A stretch of 64,000 bases of DNA from Pullulanibacillus sp. KACC 23026 (lineage in GTDB: Bacteria > Bacillota > Bacilli > Bacillales > Sporolactobacillaceae): NCBI RefSeq assembly GCF_029094525.1, contig NZ_CP119107.1, forward strand, positions 930,001-994,000. Reading direction: 5' to 3'. The notes beneath the pieces were generated by a model. It was not told the origin of the DNA and did not search any database. It saw only the letters and a list, made by a program, of their open reading frames with translations. This document shows positions 18,914-28,618 of the stretch, piece by piece. How positions within the stretch are numbered: the stretch's first letter is position 1; every line of letters starts with the position of its first letter. The position numbers and the translations under genes were made by a program.

Positions 18914-18940
18914 GACTGAGCGTTGCAGCGCTCAGTCTTT
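18914..18940. terminator. Terminator downstream of the small toxin ORF
   Basis: Perfect 9-bp stem GACTGAGCG / CGCTCAGTC, six-base loop, then TTT. It ends the putative toxin mRNA at about 250 nt. Confidence 0.75.
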
Positions 18941-19156
18941 ATCCTTATTAAATTATAAAAAAGTTATGCGTGAAAATCAATTCGCTTGAAAGAACAGTTG
19001 CTGTTATTTATGAGGATTTCGGCAAATGAAGATTTGTTCCTAATTATTTACCTTAAGAGAGCTTGAGCAGCTCTTATTTTAGCCGAACTCCGGCATTTTT
19101 GACAAGCACCACAAGCCCGCGTGAGGCGGGAACGAAAAGGCTTCTTCACGAGGTAT

Positions 19157-20143
19157 TCAATCCGTAAGTTTATAATAGGCTTTGTACCAGGCAACAAAGC
19201 GCTTTATGCCTTCTTGGATCGTGGTCGTTGGCCGGTAGTGAATGGCGGCTTCTAAATCACTTGTGTCGGCATAAGTCACTGGAACGTCTCCCGGCTGGAT
19301 GGGGACATTTTCTTTGATGGCACTTCTACCTAATTCCTTCTCGAGAACCGCCACAAATTCACTGAGTTCGACCGGCTGGTGGTTCCCTATATTAAAAACT
19401 TCATGAGGAGGAGTAGAAAGGGATGGCCCTTTTTGAAGTAAGCGTACAATGGATTCCACACAATCATCAATGTAAGTAAAATCCCTTCTCATATTTCCAT
19501 GATTAAAAAGTTTGATAGGCTCTCCTTCTGTGATGGCTTTCGTGAAAGTGAACAGCGCCATGTCTGGTCTGCCCCATGGACCGTATACGGTGAAAAAACG
19601 CAATCCGGTAGTTGGAAGATTGAAGAGGTGACTGTAGGTGTATGCCAATTCTTCATTTGCTTTTTTCGTCGCTGCATATAAACTGATCGGTTGGTCAACA
19701 CGGTCCTTAGTAGAAAAAGGGATGTGCTTATTATTGCCATATACGGAGCTTGATGAGGCATAAAGAAGATGTTGGATGTGATGCTTGCGGCAGCATTCTA
19801 GCACATTAGCGAAGCCGACAAGGTTGGATTGAATATAAGTGTCGGGATGGTCCAAACTGTAGCGAACGCCAGCCTGTGCGGCTAAATGGATCACGTGATC
19901 GAACTTAAATTGCTCAAAAACTAATTCCAACAACTCTTTGTTTTCAAGCGACCCTTTTAAAAAGGTAAAAGAAGATTCCTGTTTTAGAAGGTTTAGTCGA
20001 TCTTGTTTTAAGGATGGATCGTAATAGTCATTGAGATTATCTAATCCGATGACCTGATAGCCCTCTTTTAATAGCCGAGCTGATAAATGGTAGCCAATAA
20101 ATCCGGTACAGCCTGTTATTAAAATGGACGGTTGTTCTCCCAT
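19157..20143 (-). CDS. NAD-dependent sugar epimerase, likely UDP-glucuronate 4-epimerase
   Basis: Short-chain dehydrogenase/reductase of the GalE-like extended group. N-terminal Rossmann motif is TGCTGFIG (residues 10-17), catalytic YAATK (Tyr about 152, Lys about 156) and the GPWGRPDMA motif, which is typical of UDP-glucuronate 4-epimerases. It would make UDP-galacturonate from the product of the adjacent UDP-glucose dehydrogenase, 17 bases upstream in the same operon. It is 328 residues. Role in capsule or teichuronic-type wall polymer is inferred. Confidence 0.85.
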   Translation of the reverse strand: MGEQPSILITGCTGFIGYHLSARLLKEGYQVIGLDNLNDYYDPSLKQDRLNLLKQESSFTFLKGSLENKELLELVFEQFKFDHVIHLAAQAGVRYSLDHPDTYIQSNLVGFANVLECCRKHHIQHLLYASSSSVYGNNKHIPFSTKDRVDQPISLYAATKKANEELAYTYSHLFNLPTTGLRFFTVYGPWGRPDMALFTFTKAITEGEPIKLFNHGNMRRDFTYIDDCVESIVRLLQKGPSLSTPPHEVFNIGNHQPVELSEFVAVLEKELGRSAIKENVPIQPGDVPVTYADTSDLEAAIHYRPTTTIQEGIKRFVAWYKAYYKLTD

Positions 20144-20160
20144 TCTTTTTCCTCCTTCCT

Positions 20161-21462
20161 CTAGTGTCTTCCAACTCCTTGATAGTCAAAGCCGAGCGCA
20201 CGTATTTGAACTGGATCCAGGGCATTTCGCCCGTCAAACAGAAAAGGTCGAGAAATGAGCTGCCTGGCCGTTTTCCAATCCATTTCGACAATGTCTTTCC
20301 ACTCGGTTACGAGGAGAATGGCATCAGCCCCTCTAACCGCCTCTAATGGTGTGGTGGCATAGGTCAGTGAGGGGTAGAGGGTTTTAACATTTTCAGTGCC
20401 TTTAGGGTCAAAGGCGGTGAGATGTGCGCCCTCTTTTAATAAAATGTCGATTAGGCGCAGAGCAGTAGCCTCTCTAATGTCATCTGTTTCTGGCTTAAAT
20501 GTGAGTCCAAGGAGAGCGAGGTGTTTCCCTGTGAGTGAGCCGAGCTTGGCTTTTACCTTATTGATAAACCAATTGGCTTGGATGGCGTTCATTTGATCAA
20601 CGGCTTGGAGCACCGGAAGTTCTGTCTGATTTTTTTCTGCTAGATGAAGTAGGGCTTTCACGTCTTTTGGGAAACAGGAGCCGCCATAACCAATTCCTGC
20701 ATGTAAGAAATGCGGGCCTATGCGATGATCGAGGCCGATCCCCCTTGCGACTTCCCGGACGTCCGTCCCTAATGGATCACATAGTCTTGCTATCTCATTA
20801 ATAAAGGAAATTTTGGTGGCCAAAAACGCATTGGAGGCATATTTGATCATTTCTGCATTTCTAGCAGTTGTAAACAGGCACTTAGAGAGATGGTCTTTAT
20901 ATAAACGTTTCATTTCAACTTCGGCCATGTTTGATTGACAGCCGATGACAATCCGATCAGGCTCTCTGGCGTCGTCCAAAGCTCTGCCCTCTCTTAAAAA
21001 TTCAGGATTAGAGACGATGTCGAACGGTATAGATTTGCCGCGTTTTTCTAATTCAATTTCGATCCATTTTTTTACTTTTTCGCTGGTTCCAACAGGCACC
21101 GTGCTTTTGATTACGACGATTTTATATGACTTGAGGCATTGGCCAATCGCCTTGGAAACGGTTTCTACATAACGGAGGTCTGCCCCGCCTGTTGGCAATG
21201 AGGGGGTCCCAACTGTCATGAAAAGGAGATCGCAGTGCTCCATGCAAGGCGCCAACTCGGTTTCAAAGGTCAATCTATTTTGTTCAATGAGTTCCTGAAG
21301 AAGGGACTCAGCCCCTGCTTCATAGAATGGTAGAGTCGCTTTCTTAAGCTGGGTGATTTTGGCTTTGTCCGTGTCCATCACCCAGACATGGTGGCCCGCT
21401 TCACCAAAAGCAAGACTTGTCGTCATACCAACATACCCGGCACCAATAATCGCTATGTTCAT
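20161..21462 (-). CDS. ugd: UDP-glucose 6-dehydrogenase
   Basis: Oxidises UDP-glucose to UDP-glucuronate with two NAD molecules. Rossmann motif GAGYVG near the N-terminus, STVPVGTSE, SNPEFLREG, and the catalytic Cys in GGSCFPKDV (about residue 260) are all present. I start it at ATG 21462 (MNIAIIGAGYVG), with GAGGTGACGAG just upstream; an in-frame upstream codon is less likely. About 433 residues, typical of TuaD/YwqF. It supplies the epimerase next to it and is itself supplied by GalU. Confidence 0.93.
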   Translation of the reverse strand: MNIAIIGAGYVGMTTSLAFGEAGHHVWVMDTDKAKITQLKKATLPFYEAGAESLLQELIEQNRLTFETELAPCMEHCDLLFMTVGTPSLPTGGADLRYVETVSKAIGQCLKSYKIVVIKSTVPVGTSEKVKKWIEIELEKRGKSIPFDIVSNPEFLREGRALDDAREPDRIVIGCQSNMAEVEMKRLYKDHLSKCLFTTARNAEMIKYASNAFLATKISFINEIARLCDPLGTDVREVARGIGLDHRIGPHFLHAGIGYGGSCFPKDVKALLHLAEKNQTELPVLQAVDQMNAIQANWFINKVKAKLGSLTGKHLALLGLTFKPETDDIREATALRLIDILLKEGAHLTAFDPKGTENVKTLYPSLTYATTPLEAVRGADAILLVTEWKDIVEMDWKTARQLISRPFLFDGRNALDPVQIRALGFDYQGVGRH

Positions 21463-21509
21463 CTCGTCACCTCGTTCTAACACTTTACGATAGATTACCG
21501 TATGCCGTA

Positions 21510-21900
21510 GGAGACACTAGCGTAACGGTGAACGCCTATGCCCAAACGTTTTTCCCTGACTAGGTATGTGATATTTTGGGGCGTCTGAGAGGTCTGCCGC
21601 CTGCTGCGGAAACCAGTTAGGGGCAACGGAAATAGGGAATCGAGGTTACATGGAAAACCATTAGATGTAACGAAAATACGCTATTCGCCTCCCCGTGGGT
21701 CCTTTGAGTAATTTAGGCGTAACGAGAATACGTTATCAGTCAAAAAAACAGTCTAAACGGCCCCCTATCTGAGGAAATAGCGTCATGACGTTACGACTAA
21801 TCTTGAAATCAGCCCGAAAATGAGCCAATAAGAGCCGATAAGGAATCGTCGTTACACTCAAAAAAGTGAGGCGTAACGAAAATACGTTATCAGTCAAAAA
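21510..21900. repeat. Dispersed GTAACGARAATACG repeats between ugd and galU
   Basis: Several copies of GGCGTAACGAGAATACGTTA (and inverted forms such as CGTTACGACT) occur, notably at about 21661-21690, 21717-21740 and 21870-21893. Two copies are followed by the same TCAGTCAAAAAA. Related copies lie at 47.05-47.21 and 56.88-56.96 kb. Confidence 0.75.
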
Positions 21901-21919
21901 ACGTACCACGGCAATAAGT

Positions 21920-22816
21920 TCATTGGCTCGATTCAGTTTTACCTGTTTCTCTTCGAATGACTTCCTTCAAATAGTCGAGGAGGCTGTCTCTAAAATCAGG
22001 CCGCTGGAGTGCATAGTCAATTGTTGCGTGGATGAAGCCCATTTTATCGCCAAGGTCGTAACGTTCACCGTGAAATTGGTAGGCAAAGATGGCTTGAGTT
22101 TTGACCATTTTTATTAAGGCATCGGTTAACTGAACTTCGCCTTTTGAATCGGGTTGGATGTCTTTTAATATCTCAAAAATCTCCGGGCGTAAAATATAGC
22201 GGCCGATGATAGCGAGATTGGAAGGCGCCTCATCGGGCTGAGGCTTCTCCACAAATCCTTCAATATTAATGACATCTTCTTCAAGATTGCCCTTGGGATG
22301 AATAATCCCGTACTTAGGTACCTCGTAATCGGCCACTTTTTGGACACCAACCACTGAAGCATGGTAACGATTAAATAAATCAATTAGCTGCTTTAAGCAT
22401 GGCGTTTCCGATTTGACAATATCATCACCAAGCAACACAGCAAAGGGTTCATTTCCTATGAAGCTTTTGGCGCATAAAATGGCGTCGCCAAGCCCTTTCG
22501 GTTCCTTTTGCCGGACATAATGAATCGTAGCTAATTGAGATACTTTTTGAACCTGTTCAAGCAGGTCGTGTTTATTTTTCTTCTGTAAGGTTTCTTCGAG
22601 CTCATAAGACTTATCGAAATGGTCTTCAATGGTGCGCTTGTTACGTCCGCTAATGATAATGATATCTTCAATTCCTGAAGCAATGGCTTCTTCAACGATG
22701 TATTGAATCGTAGGCGTATCTACTATAGGTAGCATTTCTTTTGGTAGAGCTTTAGTTGCTGGGAGAAATCGTGTGCCGAGCCCTGCTGCAGGAATGATCG
22801 CTTTTCTGATTGTCAT
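21920..22816 (-). CDS. galU: UTP-glucose-1-phosphate uridylyltransferase
   Basis: Makes UDP-glucose from UTP and glucose-1-phosphate. The nucleotide-binding motif [21 protein letters not shown] (in two parts, [10 protein letters not shown] and [11 protein letters not shown]) at the N-terminus, GLGDAILCA, and VEKP with GRYIL are all present. ATG 22816 follows GAGGG; upstream in-frame sequence is not conserved-looking. The protein is 298 residues. Together with ugd and the epimerase it gives the route glucose-1-P to UDP-glucose to UDP-glucuronate to UDP-galacturonate; it also serves teichoic acid and glycolipid synthesis. Confidence 0.95.
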   Translation of the reverse strand: MTIRKAIIPAAGLGTRFLPATKALPKEMLPIVDTPTIQYIVEEAIASGIEDIIIISGRNKRTIEDHFDKSYELEETLQKKNKHDLLEQVQKVSQLATIHYVRQKEPKGLGDAILCAKSFIGNEPFAVLLGDDIVKSETPCLKQLIDLFNRYHASVVGVQKVADYEVPKYGIIHPKGNLEEDVINIEGFVEKPQPDEAPSNLAIIGRYILRPEIFEILKDIQPDSKGEVQLTDALIKMVKTQAIFAYQFHGERYDLGDKMGFIHATIDYALQRPDFRDSLLDYLKEVIRRETGKTESSQ

Positions 22817-23164
22817 TTCTGCAAACCCTCTTTTTATTTCCTTTTTGGTTATCCTATTCCGGCAATTCCAAATCGCGCCACTCCTAAACGAAACCCTTAA
22901 AAAATAGACGGCTAACATTTAATTGGCAGTCGTCCTCCAACCAAAGCAGGCATGAACACCGAGGCACCAAAGGCGGGTGATTCGCTGATAAATGAGCAGC
23001 CACAGGAAGCGTTTTTTCAGAAAAGGTGTTTTAGTAAAATGTTGCCGCTAGTTGCGTTCGCTTTCCGCGATCCCCCCTGCTGCTTCTCCTAGGTAAATGT
23101 CTGTTTTTAGGATTTGTATTAAGGAATGGTTTGATTTTCTATTAAAACCTGTGCGACTGACCCA

Positions 23165-23193
23165 TACCGAGTATCCCGTTCAGACATAACTTA
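23165..23193 (+). promoter_or_regulatory. Possible sigma-K promoter for cotS-cotSA
   Basis: ACC (23165-23167), 17 bases, then CATAACTTA, which fits the sigma-K -10 consensus CATANNNTA. It lies about 100 bases before the cotS start. The rest of the 22817-23291 gap shows no gene. Confidence 0.45.
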
Positions 23194-23291
23194 TAAGAAA
23201 TACTATGTGGTTACCCTAGAAAACCAATAGTTTTTTTAAAATTTTTTAGTAATTGGATACAGCTTATAGCTGTTTAAATAGGAGGGAGAAT

Positions 23292-24401
23292 GTGTACCGA
23301 AAAATCGAACCATGGGTCGAAGAGGAGGAGCAACTGTCCACTCCCAATGATTTTCATATCCCGGATTATGTTAATGAAATCGCCCATGATGTACTCGGAC
23401 ATTACGATTTCCAAGTTCAGAGCATGGAGGTCGTGACAACCAAATCCGATAAAGGCGGGGCGATTTGGAAGCTTCAGACAAGCGATGGACCGAAAAGTTT
23501 AAAACTGCTTCATCGGGAGCCAGCTCGAAGTATGTTTAGTCTAGGGGCGCAGGAGTATCTCGTGAAGGAGAAAAAAGCCAGAGTACCGGCCATTGTAAGG
23601 ACGAAGGAAGGACAGAACTATGTTGAAGCTGGAGGAAAGCTTTGGTTTGTTGCTGAGTGGATTGAATCGCTTCAGCCTGTGACCAAGGATCTAGAAGGGG
23701 CGAAACATCTTTGCCATGCACTTGGAGAATTTCATCATCTGACAAAAGGTTATACGCCGCCTCCTCAAGCAGATGTCGCCTCACGTCTGTATAAATGGCC
23801 GAAAAACTATGAAAAGACTTTGGTCAAGATGGATTGGTTCCGTCACCTAGCAGAAGCTTATAATGATATGCCTGCAAGCCCTGCTATATTAGCGGTTATC
23901 GATGAATTTGAGGAGCAGGCCAAAAGAGCGCTAGACCGCTTAAATCAGTCAAGCTATTTTAGGCTTATTGAAAAAGGAAACGAGGCATGGGGGCTTGTTC
24001 ACCAAGACTATGGCTGGTCGAATGGTCAAATGGGCGCAGAAGGCATGTGGATTATTGATTTGGATGGTGTGTCTTATGATATTCCCATTCGTGACTTAAG
24101 AAAATTGATCTCGGGGACTATGTCTGATTTGTTTCATTGGGATACCGAATGGATTCGTGAAATGATTCGTGCCTACCATGAAGCCAATCCGATTACCGAA
24201 GAAGTCTATGAGTTGCTTATGATTGATTTGTCTCTGCCAAATGAATTTTATAAAAATATTAAAGAGATGGTTTATGAGCCTGAACTCTTTTTAAACGAAG
24301 AAACCAGGCAGCTCATTCAAACGATTGTGGAGATTGACCAAACCAAATGGCCGGTTTTAGAAGAAATAAAGAATGATTGGAAGGAGGGTCTATATTCGTG
24401 A
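23292..24401 (+). CDS. cotS: CotS family spore coat protein
   Basis: Member of the CotS/CotI/YtaA group, a kinase-like (aminoglycoside phosphotransferase) fold found in Bacillus spore coats. Diagnostic segments are GLVHQDYGWSN (catalytic-loop-like, about residue 240) and IIDLDGVSYDIPIRDL (metal-loop-like). GTG 23292 is chosen because AGGAGGG is five bases upstream; the TTG 23253 is earlier than any ribosome site. The protein is 369 residues. It overlaps cotSA by four bases (GTGA), as in a coupled operon. Expected in the mother cell during sporulation. Confidence 0.88.
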   Translation: MYRKIEPWVEEEEQLSTPNDFHIPDYVNEIAHDVLGHYDFQVQSMEVVTTKSDKGGAIWKLQTSDGPKSLKLLHREPARSMFSLGAQEYLVKEKKARVPAIVRTKEGQNYVEAGGKLWFVAEWIESLQPVTKDLEGAKHLCHALGEFHHLTKGYTPPPQADVASRLYKWPKNYEKTLVKMDWFRHLAEAYNDMPASPAILAVIDEFEEQAKRALDRLNQSSYFRLIEKGNEAWGLVHQDYGWSNGQMGAEGMWIIDLDGVSYDIPIRDLRKLISGTMSDLFHWDTEWIREMIRAYHEANPITEEVYELLMIDLSLPNEFYKNIKEMVYEPELFLNEETRQLIQTIVEIDQTKWPVLEEIKNDWKEGLYS

Positions 24402-26218
24402 AAATCCTGATGATTTGTACGGAGAAACTGCCTCTTCCACCTATAAGAGGAGGCGCTATTCAAACGTATATCGCGGGTGCCCTTCCGTATCTAAAAGAAG
24501 ATCATGATATTACGGTATTAGGTGTAAATGATCCGGATTTACCGGATGATGATTTCATCGATGGCGTTCGCTATGTTCGGATACCAGGAAAACTGTTTGA
24601 GGTCTATAAAGAAGGCGTCGTCCATTTTGTCGAGTCAGAGGAATTTGATTTAATTCATATTTTTAACCGTCCAAGATTGGTCATGCCTGTTCGCAGCGTT
24701 GCCCCACATTCTACGCTTACACTCAGCATGCACAATGATATGTTCAAACTTGAAAAAATTGAGCCGGCGGAGGCCGAGCAGGCCATCGAAGAGGTATCCC
24801 GGATTGTGACGGTAAGCGATTATATTGGCAATGTCATCAAGAGTCAATATCCACAAGCAGAAAGCAAGTTGCAAACCATCTACTCTGGCGTTGATGTGGA
24901 TCGATTTTTACCCGGAAATGATTCGCGCATAAAGAACAGACGTGAATCGCTTCGTCGGGAGCACGGACTTGAGAATAAAACAGTTCTTTTATTTGCCGGG
25001 CGTCTTTCGCGAAACAAAGGTGTCGATCGACTAATTAGAGCACTGCCAGAGTTATCGAAACGGCATAAGGATTTAGCGCTGGTTATTGTCGGAAGTAACT
25101 GGTTTAGCCAAAATAATGTCACGGATTACGTTGCTTATGTGAGGGCGCTGGCCAAAAAGCTTACGATCCCTGTTGTTCAAACAGGATTCGTCTCGCCATT
25201 TGAGATTCAAAACTGGTTTGCCGCAGCGGACCTATTTGTTTGTACGTCTGTTTGGCAGGAGCCGCTGGCAAGGGTGCATTATGAAGCAATGGCAGCTGCC
25301 CTTCCCATTGTGACGACCAACCGCGGCGGTAATGCAGAAGTCATTGAACTGGAGGAAAATGGCTTACTTGTAGAACATCCAGAAGATCCAAATGAATTTG
25401 TTGAGGCCTTAGATTATCTTTTATCTAATCGTTCGGTAATGAGACGGATGGGGCAAAGAGGGAGAGAGCTTGCCTTAACGAAATACACGTGGGATCGCGT
25501 TGCCTCTGACATTCTCGATGCCTGGGCCATTGCGAATGAAACCAGTCGTTCAGTTGAAAATCAACCTGTTAGTCTAATAGAGGAATTCAATGACAGCGAG
25601 GCTGCACTTGCTGAGGAACCTTATGATCATGTAGACCTTATGGAAGAGGTTGATGAGGCGCTATTAGAGCCTGACTTAAGCTTGCCAGTGAGTACTGGAC
25701 CGCAATTTAACGATGAGATGGAAGAACTCGTTTCCTTTGATCGCAACAGAAGTCGCCATCGAATCGACGATGAACAGAACGATCAGCTTGAGTTCCAAGA
25801 TAGCGATTGGGAAGATCATGAAGTTGAAGAGGAGACAGCCTTTGTCTCTTTCGCTGACGATGGTGTGTATGAGGAAGAACAAGCAATTGAACAAGAGAGC
25901 GAATCCTATAAGGTTTATAGTGAAGATGATGAAGACTTTTGGGAAGAACTGGAGACCTTCTTGTATGAAGACGAAGAGGATGATCTCACCAAGCGAAGGA
26001 CCAATCGCTCTGAACCTCTTTTGCTAGGAAAATCAAATGGCGCTTCACGCAGAGCGAACACGCAACCGAAGACGAGAACAGAGTCAGTAGAGGAGAGCCG
26101 CCAGTTTGAAAAAGTCCCTCTCAGGCAAGTTGCCGTTACAAGATCTAGAAAGGACTCTTCAACTAGTGGAACCAGTAGATATCTTCTAAGATCAGACTTA
26201 GTTGCGTTGAGGCATTAA
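24398..26218 (+). CDS. cotSA: CotSA-like glycosyltransferase with long acidic C-terminal tail
   Basis: GT4-family glycosyltransferase (RGGAIQTYIAG near residue 18; donor-binding SVWQEPLARVHYEA and NRGGNAEVIE). In B. subtilis CotSA is a coat protein of about 377 residues; here a further 220 or so residues follow the fold, rich in Asp and Glu (for example DEDFWEELETFLYEDEEDD) and ending basic and Ser-rich. The tail looks disordered and has no recognised domain. GTG 24398 overlaps the cotS stop; GGAGGG lies upstream. The acceptor sugar or protein is unknown. Confidence 0.87.
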   Translation: MKILMICTEKLPLPPIRGGAIQTYIAGALPYLKEDHDITVLGVNDPDLPDDDFIDGVRYVRIPGKLFEVYKEGVVHFVESEEFDLIHIFNRPRLVMPVRSVAPHSTLTLSMHNDMFKLEKIEPAEAEQAIEEVSRIVTVSDYIGNVIKSQYPQAESKLQTIYSGVDVDRFLPGNDSRIKNRRESLRREHGLENKTVLLFAGRLSRNKGVDRLIRALPELSKRHKDLALVIVGSNWFSQNNVTDYVAYVRALAKKLTIPVVQTGFVSPFEIQNWFAAADLFVCTSVWQEPLARVHYEAMAAALPIVTTNRGGNAEVIELEENGLLVEHPEDPNEFVEALDYLLSNRSVMRRMGQRGRELALTKYTWDRVASDILDAWAIANETSRSVENQPVSLIEEFNDSEAALAEEPYDHVDLMEEVDEALLEPDLSLPVSTGPQFNDEMEELVSFDRNRSRHRIDDEQNDQLEFQDSDWEDHEVEEETAFVSFADDGVYEEEQAIEQESESYKVYSEDDEDFWEELETFLYEDEEDDLTKRRTNRSEPLLLGKSNGASRRANTQPKTRTESVEESRQFEKVPLRQVAVTRSRKDSSTSGTSRYLLRSDLVALRH

Positions 26219-26302
26219 ATAATCTCATCCGCTTACGTTTGAAGGGATGGGCACTAGCAAACTAAAAAGAGTTAATTAACACGATAACCTTAATCACAAG
26301 AG

Positions 26303-26340
26303 ATCTGCATGGGAGCAAAATTCACCTTGCAGATTTTTTT
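26303..26340 (+). terminator. Terminator after cotSA
   Basis: ATCTGCA pairs with TGCAGAT across an 18-base loop, then seven T residues, 85 bases after the cotSA stop and just before array C. Confidence 0.65.
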
Positions 26341-26379
26341 GTGCGATTCAGAAAGGATTTTCGCAAAGTCAACTAGAAG

Positions 26380-27945
26380 CTCACTCCCGGCCGGCTCCCA
26401 TGCAGGAGTAGGAGCGCGAACAAGAGCGCGAAATCTGAGAAGGTTGGCCATTTATCCGAGAAGGTCGCCAAAAAATCCGAGAAGCTTGTCCAAAAATCCT
26501 AAAAGGTCAGCCAAAAATCTGAGAAGCTCACACCCAGCCACATGCAGGAGCGCGAAATCCGAGAAGGTTGCCCATTTATCCGAGAAGGTCGCCAAAAAAT
26601 CCGAGAAGCTTGTCCAAAAATCCTAAAAGGTCAGTCAAAAATCTGAGAAGCTCACACCCAGCCGGCTCCCATGCAGGAGTAGGAGCGCGAACAAGAGCGC
26701 GAATAAGAGCGCGAAATCTGAGAAGGTTGGCCATTTATCCGAGAAGGTCGCCAAAAAATCCGAGAAGCTTGTCCAAAAATCCTAAAAGGTCAGCCAAAAA
26801 TCTGGGAAGCTCACACCCGGCCCCATGCAGGAGCGCGAAATCTGAGAAGGTTGCCCATATATCCGAGAAGGTCGCCAAAAAATCCGAGAAGCTTGTCCAA
26901 AAATCCCAAAAGGTCAGCCAAAAATCTGAGAAGCTCACACCCAGCCACATGCAGGAGCGCGAAATCTGAGAAGGTTGCCCATTTATCCGAGAAGGTCGCC
27001 AAAAAATCCGAGAAGCTTGTCCAAAAATCCTAAAAGGTCAGCCAAAAATCTGAGAAGCTCACACCCAGCCCCATGCAGGAGCGCGAAATCCGAGAAGGTT
27101 GCCCATTTATCCGAGAAGGTCGCCAAAAAATCCGAGAAGCTTGTCCAAAAATCCTAAAAGGTCAGTCAAAAATCTGAGAAGCTCACACCCAGCCCCATGC
27201 AGGAGCGCAAAATCTGAGAAGGTTGGCCATTTATCCGAGAAGGTCGCCAAAAAATCCGAGAAGCTTGTCCAAAAATCCTAAAAGGTCAGCCAAGAATCTG
27301 AGAAGCTCACACCCAGCCCCATGCAGGAGCGCGAAATCTGAGAAGGTTGGCCATTTATCCGAGAAGGTCGCTAAAAAATCCCAGAAGCTTGTCCAAAAAT
27401 CCCAAAAGGTCAGCCAAAAATCTGAGAAGCTCACACCCAGCCCCATGCAGGAGCGCGAAATCTGAGAAGGTTGGCCATTTATCCGAGAAGGTCGCCAAAA
27501 AATCCGAGAAGCTTGTCCAAAAATCCTAAAAGGTCAGCCAAAAATCTGAGAAGCTCACACCCAGCCTTATGCAGGAGCGCGAAATCCGAGAAGGTTGCCC
27601 ATTTATCCGAGAAGGTCGCCAAAAAATCCGATAAGCTTGTCCAAAAATCCCAAAAGGTCAGCCAAAAATCTGAGAAGCTCACACCCAGCCCCATGCAGGA
27701 GCGCGAAATCTGAGAAGGTTGGCCATTTATCCGAGAAGGTCGCCAAAAAATCCGATAAGCTTGTCCAAAAATCCCAAAAGGTCAGCCAAAAATCTGAGAA
27801 GCTCTCACCCGGCCCCAAGCAGGAGCGCGAAATCTGAGAAGGTTGGCCATTTATCCGAGAAGGTCGCCAAAAAATCCGAGAAGCTTGTCCAAAAATCCTA
27901 AAAGGTCAGCCAAAAATCTGAGAAGCTCACACCCGGCCACATTCC
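26380..27945. repeat. Tandem repeat array C: four 21-bp sub-repeats plus a 40-bp spacer, 124-bp period
   Basis: About 12 units. Each has four 21-bp sub-repeats with cores GAGAAGGTTGGCC, GAGAAGGTCGCCAAAAAATC, GAGAAGCTTGTCCAAAAATC and AAAAGGTCAGCCAAAAATC, then a 40-bp spacer with GAGAAGCTCACACCCAGCCC and GGAGCGCG. Spacer positions from 26804 onward are 124 bp apart; the earlier units carry an expanded spacer with extra AGAGCGCGAA copies. The core GAGAAGGTCG-CCAAAAATC matches array B. Because 124 is not a multiple of three, the open frames in both strands are not genes. Confidence 0.93.
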
Positions 27946-28002
27946 TAATTAAGCGGAATTTCTCCGCTTATTTATCAACGCTACTTTAGCGTCTCCTATT
28001 AA

Positions 28003-28038
28003 AGACAAAAGCTTGGGACTCCCCTCAAGCTTTTGTCT
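28003..28038. terminator. Long hairpin between array C and the acidic protein gene
   Basis: AGACAAAAGCTTG pairs with CAAGCTTTTGTCT (13 bp). On the minus strand it is followed by TTTAAT, so it may terminate the acidic protein gene. Just upstream are two short palindromes (AAGCGGA/TCCGCTT at 27953 and ACGCTA/TAGCGT). Confidence 0.55.
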
Positions 28039-28141
28039 GCTAATTATAGTGTTAGTTAATTTGCGATTTAGACTTTCTCTCACGTTTTTGGAACGACTTA
28101 TTTTGTTGCGTTTCCTTTTTAAAAAAATTAAGACGAGTTGA

Positions 28142-28618
28142 TTACCACTCTAGTTTCTCGTCTTCTACTTCCTCAAAAGTTATCACTTCTACTTCGTCAT
28201 CGTTTTCGCCCTCGTCGTCATCCTCGTCGTCGTCGTCGTCGTCGTCGTCGTCATCCTCGTCGTCGTCGTCATCCTCGTCCTCGTCGTCATCCTCGTCGTC
28301 GTCGTCGTCGTCATCCTCGTCGTCGTCGTCGTCGTCTTCGTCTACTTCGTCGTCGTCCTCATCCTCATCATCATCTTCGTCCTCGTCGTCATCAACTTCT
28401 TCTACGTCGTCGTCATCGTCATCGTCATCATTTTCTAATTTAAATTCGGTGTCGGTGTCATCGTCAAATTCTACTTTTACTTTTACTAAGCCATCAACTC
28501 CAGTAGCTAAAGCTTCTTTTACTGCTTCTAGGATGTCTTCGAAGGATGCTTCTTCATCTAAATGAAATCCATCTGGAAAATCAACGAGGACTTTCGTTTT
28601 TTTGACATGTTTGGACAC
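28142..28618 (-). CDS. Acidic protein with conserved N-terminal domain and poly-Asp/Glu tail
   Basis: A 158-residue protein of unknown function. Residues 1-65 form a normal-looking domain (KTKVLVDFPDGFHLDEEASFEDILEAV, split at 20: KTKVLVDFPDGFHLDEEASF), homologous to the neighbour at 28785. Residues from about 66 to 145 are almost only Asp and Glu, encoded by GAC/GAT/GAG triplet tracts. The start is GTG 28618 with AAGGAGG seven bases upstream, so translation is well supported. The mirror-strand Arg/His-rich frame is an artefact. Calcium or metal binding, or a spore matrix role, are guesses from composition and from cotS-cotSA nearby. Confidence 0.75.
   Translation of the reverse strand: MSKHVKKTKVLVDFPDGFHLDEEASFEDILEAVKEALATGVDGLVKVKVEFDDDTDTEFKLENDDDDDDDDVEEVDDDEDEDDDEDEDDDEVDEDDDDDDEDDDDDDDEDDDEDEDDDDDEDDDDDDDDDDEDDDEGENDDEVEVITFEEVEDEKLEW

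Noticed and set aside
26309-27901. Repeated 60-133 codon frames on both strands of array C
   Set aside because: Same reason as array B; identical peptides restart in every 124-bp unit.
9350-27945. CRISPR array
   Set aside because: Arrays have no variable spacers: the intervening 40-41 bp segments are themselves repeated. No cas genes nearby.
28138-28443. Arg/His-rich plus-strand frame of 101 codons
   Set aside because: Mirror of the poly-Asp tail; lacks a ribosome site.
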